From Falcatimonas sp. MSJ-15 (GTDB lineage Bacteria; Bacillota; Clostridia; Lachnospirales; Lachnospiraceae): a stretch of DNA of 64,000 bases. The stretch lies in NCBI RefSeq assembly GCF_018918265.1, contig NZ_JAHLQC010000006.1, positions 62,001 to 126,000 of the forward strand, given 5' to 3'. The notes under the pieces are model-generated. The model made no database searches. It worked only from the letters and a program-made list of their open reading frames with translations, and was not told where the DNA came from. A program made the position numbers and the translations under genes. Position 1 is the stretch's first letter; each line of letters starts with the position of its first letter. Positions 25,524 through 34,042 of this stretch are shown here, one piece after another.

Positions 25524-26702
25524 ATGGGTGAGAGAAAATTTATATCAGGTAATGACGCTTTTGCAGAAGGAATAAGACTTGCAAAGCCTAATGTAATATC
25601 AGCATATCCTATAACTCCACAGACAATAGTAGTAGAGAGATTATCAGAGATGGTGGAAGATAGAAGTCTTAAGAGCGAATTCATACATGTAGAATCAGAA
25701 CATTCAGCAATGTCAGCAGCCATAGGGGCAGCAAGCGTAGGAGCAAGAACCTTTACAGCAACATCATCACAGGGACTTCTATATATGGCTGAATGTCTCC
25801 CTTATGCAGCAGGTGGAAGATTTCCTATAGTAATGATGAATGCCAATCGTTCAACAGCACTTCCATGGAATATATATGGAGATCAGAGAGATTCATTATC
25901 ACAGCTTGATTCAGGTTGGATACAGATGTATGTAGAAGACGCACAGGAGAGTCTTGATATGGCACTTATGAGTTATTATATAGCAGAGCATACAGATGTA
26001 ATGGTACCTGTAATGGTGAACCTTGATGGTTTTGTACTTACACATACTTATGAAGCGGTAGATATTCCAACACAGTCACAGGCTGATGAATTCCTGCCTA
26101 CATATGTCACTGATAATAAGATGGATCTTGATAATCCTGTTAATATGGGATTCTCTGTAGGTCCTGCAGACAATGAAGAATTCCATCTTCTGCATCACAA
26201 AGCAATGTTAAGAGTAAAAGATGTTGTAAAAGAAGCAGACGAGAGATTTAAACAGATATTTGGAAGAAGTCATGGAACGATGACACAAGGATACAGGATA
26301 GAAGATGCAGAATACATACTTATAACACTTGGAAGTATAACAGGTATTGCAAGAGAAGTAGTCGATGAACTTAGAGATAGAGGAGTAAAAGTGGGAGTAC
26401 TTAAGATAAGATTTGTAAGACCATTTCCACACGAAGAGATAGCTGCACTTGTTAAAGGGGCAAAAGCTATAGGTACACTTGAAAAAGATATATCTTTTGG
26501 TTATGAAGGAACTGTATATACGAATGTCAACTCTGCACTTATACGAAATGGTGTATTAGTACCATCATATAATTTCATAGGTGGACTTGGTGGAAGAGAT
26601 ATATCTTATGAAGATATAAAAGAGTGCTTTGGGACACTTATAAAAGGTAATGAAGAAAAAGAAGTATGGATTGGACTGGGGGTTGTTGATGATGTCAGAT
26701 AA
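25524..26702 (+). CDS. 2-oxoacid:ferredoxin oxidoreductase, alpha subunit
   Basis: This protein of about 392 residues has the alpha core ISAYPITPQTIVVE near residue 25, HVESEHSAMSAAIGAA, and TATSSQGLLYMAE. ATG 25524 is nine nt after GGAGG; an earlier ATG at 25515 overlaps that site. Residues TVYTNVNSALI and GGLGGRD near the end match VOR/POR alpha. It carries the pyrimidine-side TPP and CoA contacts. Confidence 0.93.
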   Translation: MGERKFISGNDAFAEGIRLAKPNVISAYPITPQTIVVERLSEMVEDRSLKSEFIHVESEHSAMSAAIGAASVGARTFTATSSQGLLYMAECLPYAAGGRFPIVMMNANRSTALPWNIYGDQRDSLSQLDSGWIQMYVEDAQESLDMALMSYYIAEHTDVMVPVMVNLDGFVLTHTYEAVDIPTQSQADEFLPTYVTDNKMDLDNPVNMGFSVGPADNEEFHLLHHKAMLRVKDVVKEADERFKQIFGRSHGTMTQGYRIEDAEYILITLGSITGIAREVVDELRDRGVKVGVLKIRFVRPFPHEEIAALVKGAKAIGTLEKDISFGYEGTVYTNVNSALIRNGVLVPSYNFIGGLGGRDISYEDIKECFGTLIKGNEEKEVWIGLGVVDDVR

Positions 26703-27585
26703 GATAAATGCAAGAAATATAACAGATAATGAATTCTTCTATGGACACAAAGCCTGCGCAGGATGTGGCGGAAGCCTTGCAGTAAGAATGGCATTAAAGA
26801 CACTTGGAGAGCGAACATTCATCGCACTTCCGGCAGGATGTATGTCAGCAGTTGGATTCAATTTTCCACAGTTATGTTTTGCTAACAATGCTATAATATC
26901 AACATTCGCAGGAACAGGTTCGATTCTTACGGGAATGGCAGCAGGTGCTAAAGCACTTGGACTTAAAGATTATCATGTGCTTGGAATGGCAGGCGATGGT
27001 GGTACAGCTGATATTGGAATTCAGGCACTTTCAGGTGCAATAGATCGCAATGATAGAGTGATATATATATGTTATGATAACGAAGCTTATATGAATACCG
27101 GAATTCAAAAGAGTGGGCTTACTCCATTTGGTGCAAGAACAACAACAACGCCGGCAGGTAAGAACGAACATGGCAATCTTAAGAATAAGAAAAATATGTT
27201 TGAGATAGTAGCTGCACATGATATTCCTTATGCAGCAACAGCAAGTATTGCATATATAGAAGATTTTATTGCAAAAGTAAAAAGAGCATCAGAAGTTGAC
27301 GGACCATCATATATCCATGTAATAGCACCATGTCCTACAGGCTGGGGAATACCAGTTGATGAGACGATTAACGCAGCTAAGAAGATGGTTGACTGCGGCT
27401 TATGGTATCTCGCCGAATATTATGCTGGAGAATTTCATCTTAACAGAGATCCAAAAGAATTCACAGACGTATCAGAATATCTTAGATGTCAGACAAGATT
27501 TGCACATCTTACAGATGAAGATATAGAGCATATAGTAGAAGGTCGAGATGCAAAATGGGCCAAGATTAGACGAGAGTGGATATAA
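26689..27585 (+). CDS. 2-oxoacid:ferredoxin oxidoreductase, beta (TPP) subunit
   Basis: This protein of about 298 residues has the TPP motif GMAGDGGTADIGIQALSGA at about 98-116. The cluster cysteines include CAGCGG at about 22-27. ICYDNEAYMNTGIQKSG and TTTTPAGK also fit the family. It starts inside the last codons of the alpha gene (overlap of 14 nt), so translation is coupled. The substrate (pyruvate, branched or aryl pyruvate) cannot be told. The neighbouring ligase and aminotransferase point to an amino-acid-derived oxoacid. Confidence 0.93.
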   Translation: MMSDKINARNITDNEFFYGHKACAGCGGSLAVRMALKTLGERTFIALPAGCMSAVGFNFPQLCFANNAIISTFAGTGSILTGMAAGAKALGLKDYHVLGMAGDGGTADIGIQALSGAIDRNDRVIYICYDNEAYMNTGIQKSGLTPFGARTTTTPAGKNEHGNLKNKKNMFEIVAAHDIPYAATASIAYIEDFIAKVKRASEVDGPSYIHVIAPCPTGWGIPVDETINAAKKMVDCGLWYLAEYYAGEFHLNRDPKEFTDVSEYLRCQTRFAHLTDEDIEHIVEGRDAKWAKIRREWI

Positions 27586-27674
27586 AAGTACTTGTGAAAC
27601 TAAGATTATATAGTAATTTTGCTAAGATTAAGAGTATTACAAATGTATAATAAAATATATGAAAGAGGTAAAAA

Positions 27675-28859
27675 ATGAGAGAATTAAGTGATAGAACAGC
27701 GAATTTTACAGATTCAGTTATACGAAGAATGACAAGAATCGCTAATAGATATGGTGCAGTTAATCTGTCACAGGGCTTTCCGGATTTTGATCCACCAAGA
27801 GAGATTACGGACAGATTAAGTGAAGTTGCAAAGAGTGGTCCTCATCAGTATGCACTTACATGGGGAGCGAAGAATTTTAGAGAAGCACTTGCTAGAAAAT
27901 ATGAACATTTCTCAGGAATTAATATAGATCCTGAATCAGAGATAGTCGTTACTTGTGGAAGCACAGAAGCTATGATGGCGGCAATGATGAGTATTACTAA
28001 TCCAAAAGATAAAGTTGTGATATTCTCACCTTTTTATGAAAATTATGGCGCAGATACTATTCTATCCGGGGCAGAGCCTATATATGTACCACTTGTACCA
28101 CCAGAATTCAACTTTGACAGAGAAGTTCTTGAAGAAGCATTCAGACAGGGAGCAAAGGCACTTATATTATGCAATCCATCTAATCCATGCGGTAAAGTAT
28201 TTACATACGATGAACTTATGATAATAGCAGAACTTGCTAAAAAATATGATGCGTATGTTATAACAGATGAAGTATATGAACATATAGTATATGAGCCGAA
28301 CAGACATATATATATGGCATCACTTCCTGGTATGAGAGAGAGAACAATTGTATGTAATTCATTATCTAAGACATATTCGATTACAGGATGGAGACTTGGA
28401 TATGTAATTGCAAATAAAAAGATTACAGATAGAGTTAAGAAAGTCCATGATTTTCTTACAGTAGGAGCAGCAGCACCACTTATGGAAGCAGCAGTGACAG
28501 GGTTACTATTTGATGATAGTTATTATGATGAACTCAAAGCTCATTATACACATATGAAAGAATTATTTGTCGGAGGACTTAAATCGCTTGGACTTAGATT
28601 TACAGAGCCACAGGGGGCATATTATGTGCTTGTTGATGTAAGTGAATTCGGCGTAAAAGATGATGTCAGATTCTGTGAATGGATGGCAGAATATGTAGGT
28701 GTGGCAGCAGTGCCGGGTTCAAGCTTCTTCAAGGAAGATGTACATAATCTGATTCGTTTTCACTATGCTAAGAAAGATGATACATTAATCGAAGCATTAA
28801 AAAGGCTTGCAACACTTAGAGAAAAAGCATTAAATGCCGTAGACGTGGATTGGAGATAA
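27675..28859 (+). CDS. Class I/II aminotransferase, PLP-dependent
   Basis: This 394-residue fold-type I aminotransferase has LSQGFPDFDPP near residue 34, CGSTEAMMAAMM at about 97, NPSNPCGKV at about 168, ITDEVYEH at about 198 and the PLP lysine in NSLSKTYSITGWRLGY at about 228-243. It fits the aspartate/aromatic aminotransferase branch that also includes kynurenine aminotransferases. It lies 89 bp after the oxidoreductase and probably supplies or consumes its oxoacid. AGAGGTAAAAA precedes the ATG. Confidence 0.9.
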   Translation: MRELSDRTANFTDSVIRRMTRIANRYGAVNLSQGFPDFDPPREITDRLSEVAKSGPHQYALTWGAKNFREALARKYEHFSGINIDPESEIVVTCGSTEAMMAAMMSITNPKDKVVIFSPFYENYGADTILSGAEPIYVPLVPPEFNFDREVLEEAFRQGAKALILCNPSNPCGKVFTYDELMIIAELAKKYDAYVITDEVYEHIVYEPNRHIYMASLPGMRERTIVCNSLSKTYSITGWRLGYVIANKKITDRVKKVHDFLTVGAAAPLMEAAVTGLLFDDSYYDELKAHYTHMKELFVGGLKSLGLRFTEPQGAYYVLVDVSEFGVKDDVRFCEWMAEYVGVAAVPGSSFFKEDVHNLIRFHYAKKDDTLIEALKRLATLREKALNAVDVDWR

Positions 28860-28896
28860 AGAACAATAACAATAGTTAATGCAATAATATAATATA

Positions 28897-28969
28897 CAAA
28901 AACGCTATGCAAAATTCAGATAGGTTAAGTTAACTTCTTAGATATCTAAAATTCAGCATAGCGTTTTTG
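28897..28969. terminator. Terminator of the oxidoreductase operon
   Basis: AAAAACGCTATGC (28898-28910) pairs with GCATAGCGTTTTT (28956-28968), symmetrical with A and T flanks, so it can act in both directions. Confidence 0.8.
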
Positions 28970-29173
28970 GTATATTAAAATGCGTGCGATGCAGTTAAAA
29001 ATCACAACAATGGTGGATATACAATTCTAATTTAAAATGCGACAAGAATTACAAAAATGATAAAAAATCTAAAAACTTCTAAAAAGAAAAACACAAAAAG
29101 CGAACATATTGTGAATAAATGATGGATAAAATGCAAAATAAAGGTGAATAAATTATGGAGAAAGTGTTAAAAA

Positions 29174-29208
29174 TGCAAAGTACGCAAGAATAAGTGCAAA
29201 GTACGCAA
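29174..29208. promoter_or_regulatory. Direct-repeat operator before the LytTR gene
   Basis: TGCAAAGTACGCAA occurs at 29174-29187 and again at 29195-29208, a period of exactly 21 bp. Paired direct repeats two helical turns apart are the usual target of LytTR domains. The site is 72 nt upstream of the LytTR gene and suggests autoregulation. Confidence 0.5.
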
Positions 29209-29240
29209 AATGTGAGATTTTTTAAATTGTGTATGATACA

Positions 29241-29260
29241 ATATATATATATATATATAT
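29241..29260. repeat. (AT)10 dinucleotide tract
   Basis: Ten AT units lie between the putative -10 (TGATACAAT, 29233-29241) and the LytTR ribosome binding site. Slippage could vary the leader length. Confidence 0.8.
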
Positions 29261-29279
29261 AAAGCGAATGAGGTGTGAC

Positions 29280-29687
29280 ATGCAAAGAGGGATTAGATTA
29301 GTAGAAAGAAGTGAAGAATTACAGAAGATAAGTTATATTGATAGTAGTAAAATAAAAATGACAGATGTTAACAGAGTGATACATCATATATATGAAGAAG
29401 ATGTATTATACATAACATCCAAGGCACATGTATTAATAATATATTGCACTGATAAATGTATATATACAAGACAATACTCCATGGAAGATGTTGTAATTAG
29501 CTGGGGAAAAGAATTCGAGAGAGTACATAAGCAGTATATTGTTAATATGAAAGCGATAGATACATATGACAGGACTGCTAGTATAATAAGAATTAAAAAC
29601 CATATTATACCAGTAGGAAGAAAGTACAAGCAGATATTTACCAGAAAATTTCACGAATTGCTATGTAATGGAGAAGAAGACGATTGA
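29280..29687 (+). CDS. LytTR domain DNA-binding regulator
   Basis: This protein of about 135 residues is almost all LytTR domain. Hallmarks are EEDVLYITSKAHVLIIY, FERVHKQYIVNMKAI (about 80-94) and IIPVGRKYKQIFTRKF (about 109-124). There is no receiver domain, so it belongs to the stand-alone LytTR class that often partners with membrane proteins. The start at ATG 29280 follows GAGGTG; the longer frame reads through the AT tract. It precedes a lipoprotein/ABC transporter operon with its own 21-bp-period repeats, which it likely controls. Confidence 0.85.
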   Translation: MQRGIRLVERSEELQKISYIDSSKIKMTDVNRVIHHIYEEDVLYITSKAHVLIIYCTDKCIYTRQYSMEDVVISWGKEFERVHKQYIVNMKAIDTYDRTASIIRIKNHIIPVGRKYKQIFTRKFHELLCNGEEDD

Positions 29688-29717
29688 TGTCGGATAATGC
29701 GTATACAAAAATATGCA

Positions 29718-29754
29718 AAACGACACGAACGACGTCTTAAACGACACGAACGAC
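29718..29754. promoter_or_regulatory. Direct-repeat operator before the lipoprotein/ABC operon
   Basis: AAACGACACGAACGAC occurs at 29718-29733 and identically at 29739-29754, again with a 21-bp period. On the minus strand each copy contains CGTTCGT, matching the core of the published LytTR consensus (a G-T-T followed by N and a purine). It lies about 70 nt before the first lipoprotein gene. Confidence 0.6.
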
Positions 29755-29821
29755 ATGGACGAATGGGCAACAATAAGATAATATTTATATGAAAAAGAAA
29801 AAATAGAGAGAGGGTGTTTTT

Positions 29822-30970
29822 ATGAAGAGAACAATGTTGGCAGTATTAGCATTAACATTTATAATATCAGGCTGTAGTGTACAAAATAGTGATACTGCTA
29901 ATGAAAATATTAATGTAACAACAGATAGTACCATGGATAATGTAACAGATAGTGCACAAGAGAATAGTCTATATGAATCAAAGACTTCAAAAGAGATAAT
30001 ATCATCTATAGAAAATAAAATAAATGAAATATCAGAACATGCTATTATCAGAGGAATAGATTTTTATGAAGATTATGCATATATATTAAGTTCAGATAAA
30101 GAAACAGGAATAGAACTTCTTAGGTATGATATGCAAACCGGTGAAAGTAATAGCAAGAAGATTGATATAAAAGCAGGAGATACTGAGAATATTTATATTC
30201 ATAATGATAGAATATTAGTTGATAATATACTTGATATATTAGATAGTGGAACAGTTATTGTATTAGATACATCAATGAATCAGATAGCAGAATATAATGA
30301 TATATCTGGAGTATATACATATAATAATGATGCAATGTATTATTATAAGATGGCAGATAATTCATTTATAGAAGATAGAGATGGAGAGAAGAAGAGTATA
30401 AGGAGATTTGACGAAGATACAGTTTATGGAAATCAGATAATAGATATTGATAAAATAGAGATTATTAATAATGAATTCATATATGCGCAGGTAAGTTATT
30501 TTGGAATCAATCCAGATGAGAGTAGTTATGGGGTGTTAAAGATGGCATTATCAGATAAGGCAGAAGATACATTAGATACAGAAGCTGGTAGAATTATTGC
30601 AGCGGATAATACTCTTATTATTACAGACAGAGAAGAGAGCGTAATATATGGTCAGCAGAGTACTCTAACAACACAGTATACAGTAGTATCTATTAATGGC
30701 GATGAGCAGGAGAGAAACTTTGAAGACAGCAAGGAAGCAGAATTAATAGTATTGTCAAATAGTGGTGAAGTTATGATAACAGATGCTAAGATGATAGGAA
30801 GAATATATGATGTTACAACTGGTGAAGTAGAAAAAGTAATTGATAATGAAGAAAATGAATGGTTTATATATGCCAAGATATGTGAAAAATATAAATTTAT
30901 TATGAATTATGAATATGATGGAGAAGTAAAAAACGGAGCTGATATTATAGTTCATACAGTTGAATATTAG
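29822..30970 (+). CDS. Lipoprotein with propeller-like repeats
   Basis: This 382-residue protein has a lipoprotein signal (MKRTMLAVLALTFIISGC, lipobox ISGC). A Thr/Asn-rich linker runs to about residue 55. The body has repeated strand patterns with aromatic and acidic turns (YEDYAYILSSDKETGIELL, YNNDAMYYYKM), suggesting a beta-propeller. Similar repeats make up the extracytoplasmic part of the last permease in this operon (34043). AGAGAGGGTG precedes the ATG. It begins a five-gene set that ends with an ABC exporter. Family not recognised. Confidence 0.7.
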   Translation: MKRTMLAVLALTFIISGCSVQNSDTANENINVTTDSTMDNVTDSAQENSLYESKTSKEIISSIENKINEISEHAIIRGIDFYEDYAYILSSDKETGIELLRYDMQTGESNSKKIDIKAGDTENIYIHNDRILVDNILDILDSGTVIVLDTSMNQIAEYNDISGVYTYNNDAMYYYKMADNSFIEDRDGEKKSIRRFDEDTVYGNQIIDIDKIEIINNEFIYAQVSYFGINPDESSYGVLKMALSDKAEDTLDTEAGRIIAADNTLIITDREESVIYGQQSTLTTQYTVVSINGDEQERNFEDSKEAELIVLSNSGEVMITDAKMIGRIYDVTTGEVEKVIDNEENEWFIYAKICEKYKFIMNYEYDGEVKNGADIIVHTVEY

Positions 30971-31011
30971 TAGAATATATAGATGAAGAAAAAGAGCAGG
31001 GAGAATATGAT

Positions 31012-31995
31012 ATGATGAATAAAAAGGTATTAAAAAATTTTTTAATATTAGAAGCAGTATTAGTGACAGCTTTAACAGGCTGTACGAAAGTAAATAATAT
31101 GACACAAGTTAGTGATGTTAATGAGAGTGCTGAAACATCAGAACAGATATATAATGAAACAGATAGATTGAATGGTCTGACTTCCGGTTTTGGATGGAGT
31201 GATAATGTGGCTTTAAGTTCAGATGATAATGGAATTGTTAAAGATAAGATTATTCTAAGTACATCAGAGCCGAATGTAGATATGGGAGTTATCTGTTTTG
31301 TAGATGGGTATCTTCAACCAGTATCAATTAATGGAGAAAAAGAACAGACTGTTAATATTATTAATACAGATGAAGAGGATATGTATGATATAGCATTAGG
31401 TGTAATCTCATCTAGGGCAGATGAAAAAATCAGAGTTGATATAATGTCTTTGCTTAATCCAACCTATGAAATAACAGAGAATACTGTAGATGAAGGATTA
31501 AGTTTTAGAACTTCTTCACCGGTTGCGCAGACGTTTGATGCAGTTAAAGATGTAGAGATGAATGATTATGTATTAATGGATAATAAGCAGGATATGAGTG
31601 AAGAATTTAAGAGTAAAAATGGGATATCGGATGATAACAATCCTTTTAGTAGTAAAGCATATTTTAGATTCGAAAGAGAAGATGAAGATAGTAAATGGAT
31701 TCAATCAGAAGATAATAAGATTAACATAAAAATTGATATTATGGGTGGAGAGTATAATAAGTATAATGTGTATTTTTTTGTTGATAATAAAGTAGTTAAA
31801 GCATTTGACGGACATGATTGTGCTAAAGTTACAGTCGAGGATGGTAAGTTATCTGTTGTAGATGTGACTGCAGATATATCTGATATGGATATTGGCAAAT
31901 ATTCTATAGTATATGCAATTGCAGTTGCGGACGGTGAATATAAGGACAGTATTATATCCCCGATAATATCAGATAAATTATTTTTAAAAAAATAG
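31012..31995 (+). CDS. Lipoprotein, unknown family
   Basis: This 327-residue protein has a signal peptide ending in TALTGC (lipobox cysteine near residue 24). A polar linker follows, and then an all-beta acidic body with two likely Ig-like units (residues 55-160 and 190-325; NKYNVYFFVDNKVVKAFDGH). It is 41 nt after the first lipoprotein gene and 19 nt before the ATPase gene, so it is part of the same operon. It probably sits on the outer face of the membrane beside the transporter. Confidence 0.7.
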   Translation: MMNKKVLKNFLILEAVLVTALTGCTKVNNMTQVSDVNESAETSEQIYNETDRLNGLTSGFGWSDNVALSSDDNGIVKDKIILSTSEPNVDMGVICFVDGYLQPVSINGEKEQTVNIINTDEEDMYDIALGVISSRADEKIRVDIMSLLNPTYEITENTVDEGLSFRTSSPVAQTFDAVKDVEMNDYVLMDNKQDMSEEFKSKNGISDDNNPFSSKAYFRFEREDEDSKWIQSEDNKINIKIDIMGGEYNKYNVYFFVDNKVVKAFDGHDCAKVTVEDGKLSVVDVTADISDMDIGKYSIVYAIAVADGEYKDSIISPIISDKLFLKK

Positions 31996-32014
31996 ACTGA
32001 CAGGTGGTGTGAGT

Positions 32015-32860
32015 ATGCTTAATGTTAATAATGCAGATGTATTCTATGGAAAACATCAGGTACTTTATGATATTAATATTGAATTGGAAGCTGGAATATA
32101 TGGACTTATAGGAGAGAATGGTGCAGGTAAGACAACACTTATTGGTCTTATAACAGGTCTGCTAAGACCTAAAAATGGCAGTGTTACATGGAATGGCAAG
32201 GATATTAATAAGCTTGGAAATAGCTATTATGATAATATAGGATATTTACCACAATTTCCAACATTATACAGTGACTTTTATTCAAAGGATTTTCTTGAAT
32301 ATATGGCACTTATTAAAGGAATGAAAAAAAAGGAGTATAAGGAGCGGGTAGATATGCTCTTGGAATTTGTTGGATTATCAGATGAAAAACATAAAAAAAT
32401 AGGAGCTTTTTCTGGTGGAATGAGACAAAGACTTGGAATTGCACAGGCTCTTTTAAATGAGCCCAAATTGCTCATATTAGATGAGCCGACAGCAGGACTT
32501 GATCCAAGTGAGAGAATAAGATTCCGTAATATTTTGACAGATTTATCAAAAGATAAGATAGTGCTTCTTGCAACACATATAATTCCTGATATTGAGAATG
32601 TTGCAAAGAATATTATATTCTTGCATAGAGGAAAGATACTTGCAATAGACACATCAGATAATCTTATTAATAATATTAATGGTAAAGTAAAAGAAGCAGT
32701 GATAAGTGAAGATGAGTATCATAGGATTAATAGGCAGAGAATTAGTAATGCAATATATGAGGATGGAAGTTATAAAGTGAGAGGTTTTCTTGATAATATA
32801 ACTGATGCGATTATTGTAGAGCCTGGACTTGAAGATGTATTTCTCTATTATATGCTGTAA
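32015..32860 (+). CDS. ABC transporter ATP-binding protein
   Basis: This protein of about 281 residues has Walker A GENGAGKTT (about 33-41), Q-loop YLPQFPTLY at about 76, signature SGGMRQRLG (about 131-139), Walker B LLILDEPTAGLDPSE (about 153-167) and the switch H in LLATHI. It is of the bacteriocin/antibiotic-exporter (CcmA-like) class. ATG 32015 is placed 7 nt after AGGTGG; a GTG at 32009 is less likely. It powers the two following permeases. Confidence 0.92.
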   Translation: MLNVNNADVFYGKHQVLYDINIELEAGIYGLIGENGAGKTTLIGLITGLLRPKNGSVTWNGKDINKLGNSYYDNIGYLPQFPTLYSDFYSKDFLEYMALIKGMKKKEYKERVDMLLEFVGLSDEKHKKIGAFSGGMRQRLGIAQALLNEPKLLILDEPTAGLDPSERIRFRNILTDLSKDKIVLLATHIIPDIENVAKNIIFLHRGKILAIDTSDNLINNINGKVKEAVISEDEYHRINRQRISNAIYEDGSYKVRGFLDNITDAIIVEPGLEDVFLYYML

Positions 32861-32959
32861 CTAGAGTATTAATCTATGAGGACGGATATATATTAATTTA
32901 TGTGTTTTACAATACTGATTGATATTGTGAACAGGTGGATAATTGGGAGATAAGAAGCA

Positions 32960-34015
32960 ATGATAAGATATGAACTTAAAAAAATAGTGAATAACAAATT
33001 TATTGTGGTATTTCTGGTTTTATTTTTTTGCCTTGATATATTTGTAATGATTAGTAAGAATATTGGTCAGATTAATTATATAAGTAGTAAACAATATGAT
33101 AATTATCGTAGATTATATAATGATATTCGTGGAGATATAACAAGTGAAAAGGTGAAGACATTACAGGAAGCCAAGTTGAATATGGAAGTTTATGGTCTGT
33201 ATCCTGAAGTGGCGATTAATACAATTAACAATAATAGAGATTATGAAAAGCGTGCAAAAGATGTTGTGGATATGGCACTTGATAATGCGTATACATATAA
33301 TCTTATTAATCAACAGAATAGATATATTAATAGCATATGTATTGCGAATATATTTCGAGACAGGCATATAGATTGCTATTATGAAACAGATGGAATAGAT
33401 GAATATCTAAAATATGATTATTCGACAATAATAGTAATTATAATCATAATTATGTCAATCAATATACTGTGGATTAATGACAGAAAAACAGAGATGTATA
33501 GAATTGTTAATACAACATATTATGGAAAAAATAGACTTAATGTAATTAAAGTAATTAGTGTTTTGATTATAACAGTAATATCAGAGATTTTCTTTAGAAT
33601 ACTTGAATTGATTACTTTTTATATTATATATAGGTTTGATGGTATATCACAGCCACTTTATAGTGTAAAAGAATATGCAGATACTTTATATAATGGTAGT
33701 ATAATATCGGCTATGCTAATAGATTTGTTACTTAAAATACTAGGTTGTATTATGGTGTCACTGATAGTGGCAATATGTGTTCTTCTTGTTAGAAATACGA
33801 TATTGGCATATGGCTTAGCTTTTATTCTAAGTATTGTATTGAGGTATCCGGTTAAGTCTTTTGACAATTATAGAATGTTTAGAAGTAGAAATGTGTATAT
33901 TATTAAAGATTATCTATTTACGGACATTAGCATTATGATATTAATAGGAATTATACCACTAGTGTCTATGCTAATGCTATTAGTTATATTAAGATGTTAC
34001 AAATCAGTGATATAA
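32960..34015 (+). CDS. ABC-2 type permease
   Basis: This 351-residue membrane protein has helix 1 at residues 12-33 (IVVFLVLFFCLDIFVMI). A soluble outer segment follows to about residue 155. Five or so helices then cluster from 156 to 345. This one-plus-five layout fits ABC-2 exporters. GGGAG lies before the ATG. A 99-nt gap separates it from the ATPase gene, and the second permease begins 27 nt after its stop. Confidence 0.8.
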   Translation: MIRYELKKIVNNKFIVVFLVLFFCLDIFVMISKNIGQINYISSKQYDNYRRLYNDIRGDITSEKVKTLQEAKLNMEVYGLYPEVAINTINNNRDYEKRAKDVVDMALDNAYTYNLINQQNRYINSICIANIFRDRHIDCYYETDGIDEYLKYDYSTIIVIIIIIMSINILWINDRKTEMYRIVNTTYYGKNRLNVIKVISVLIITVISEIFFRILELITFYIIYRFDGISQPLYSVKEYADTLYNGSIISAMLIDLLLKILGCIMVSLIVAICVLLVRNTILAYGLAFILSIVLRYPVKSFDNYRMFRSRNVYIIKDYLFTDISIMILIGIIPLVSMLMLLVILRCYKSVI

Positions 34016-34042
34016 TATATACAGATGATGGAGAAGAATATT

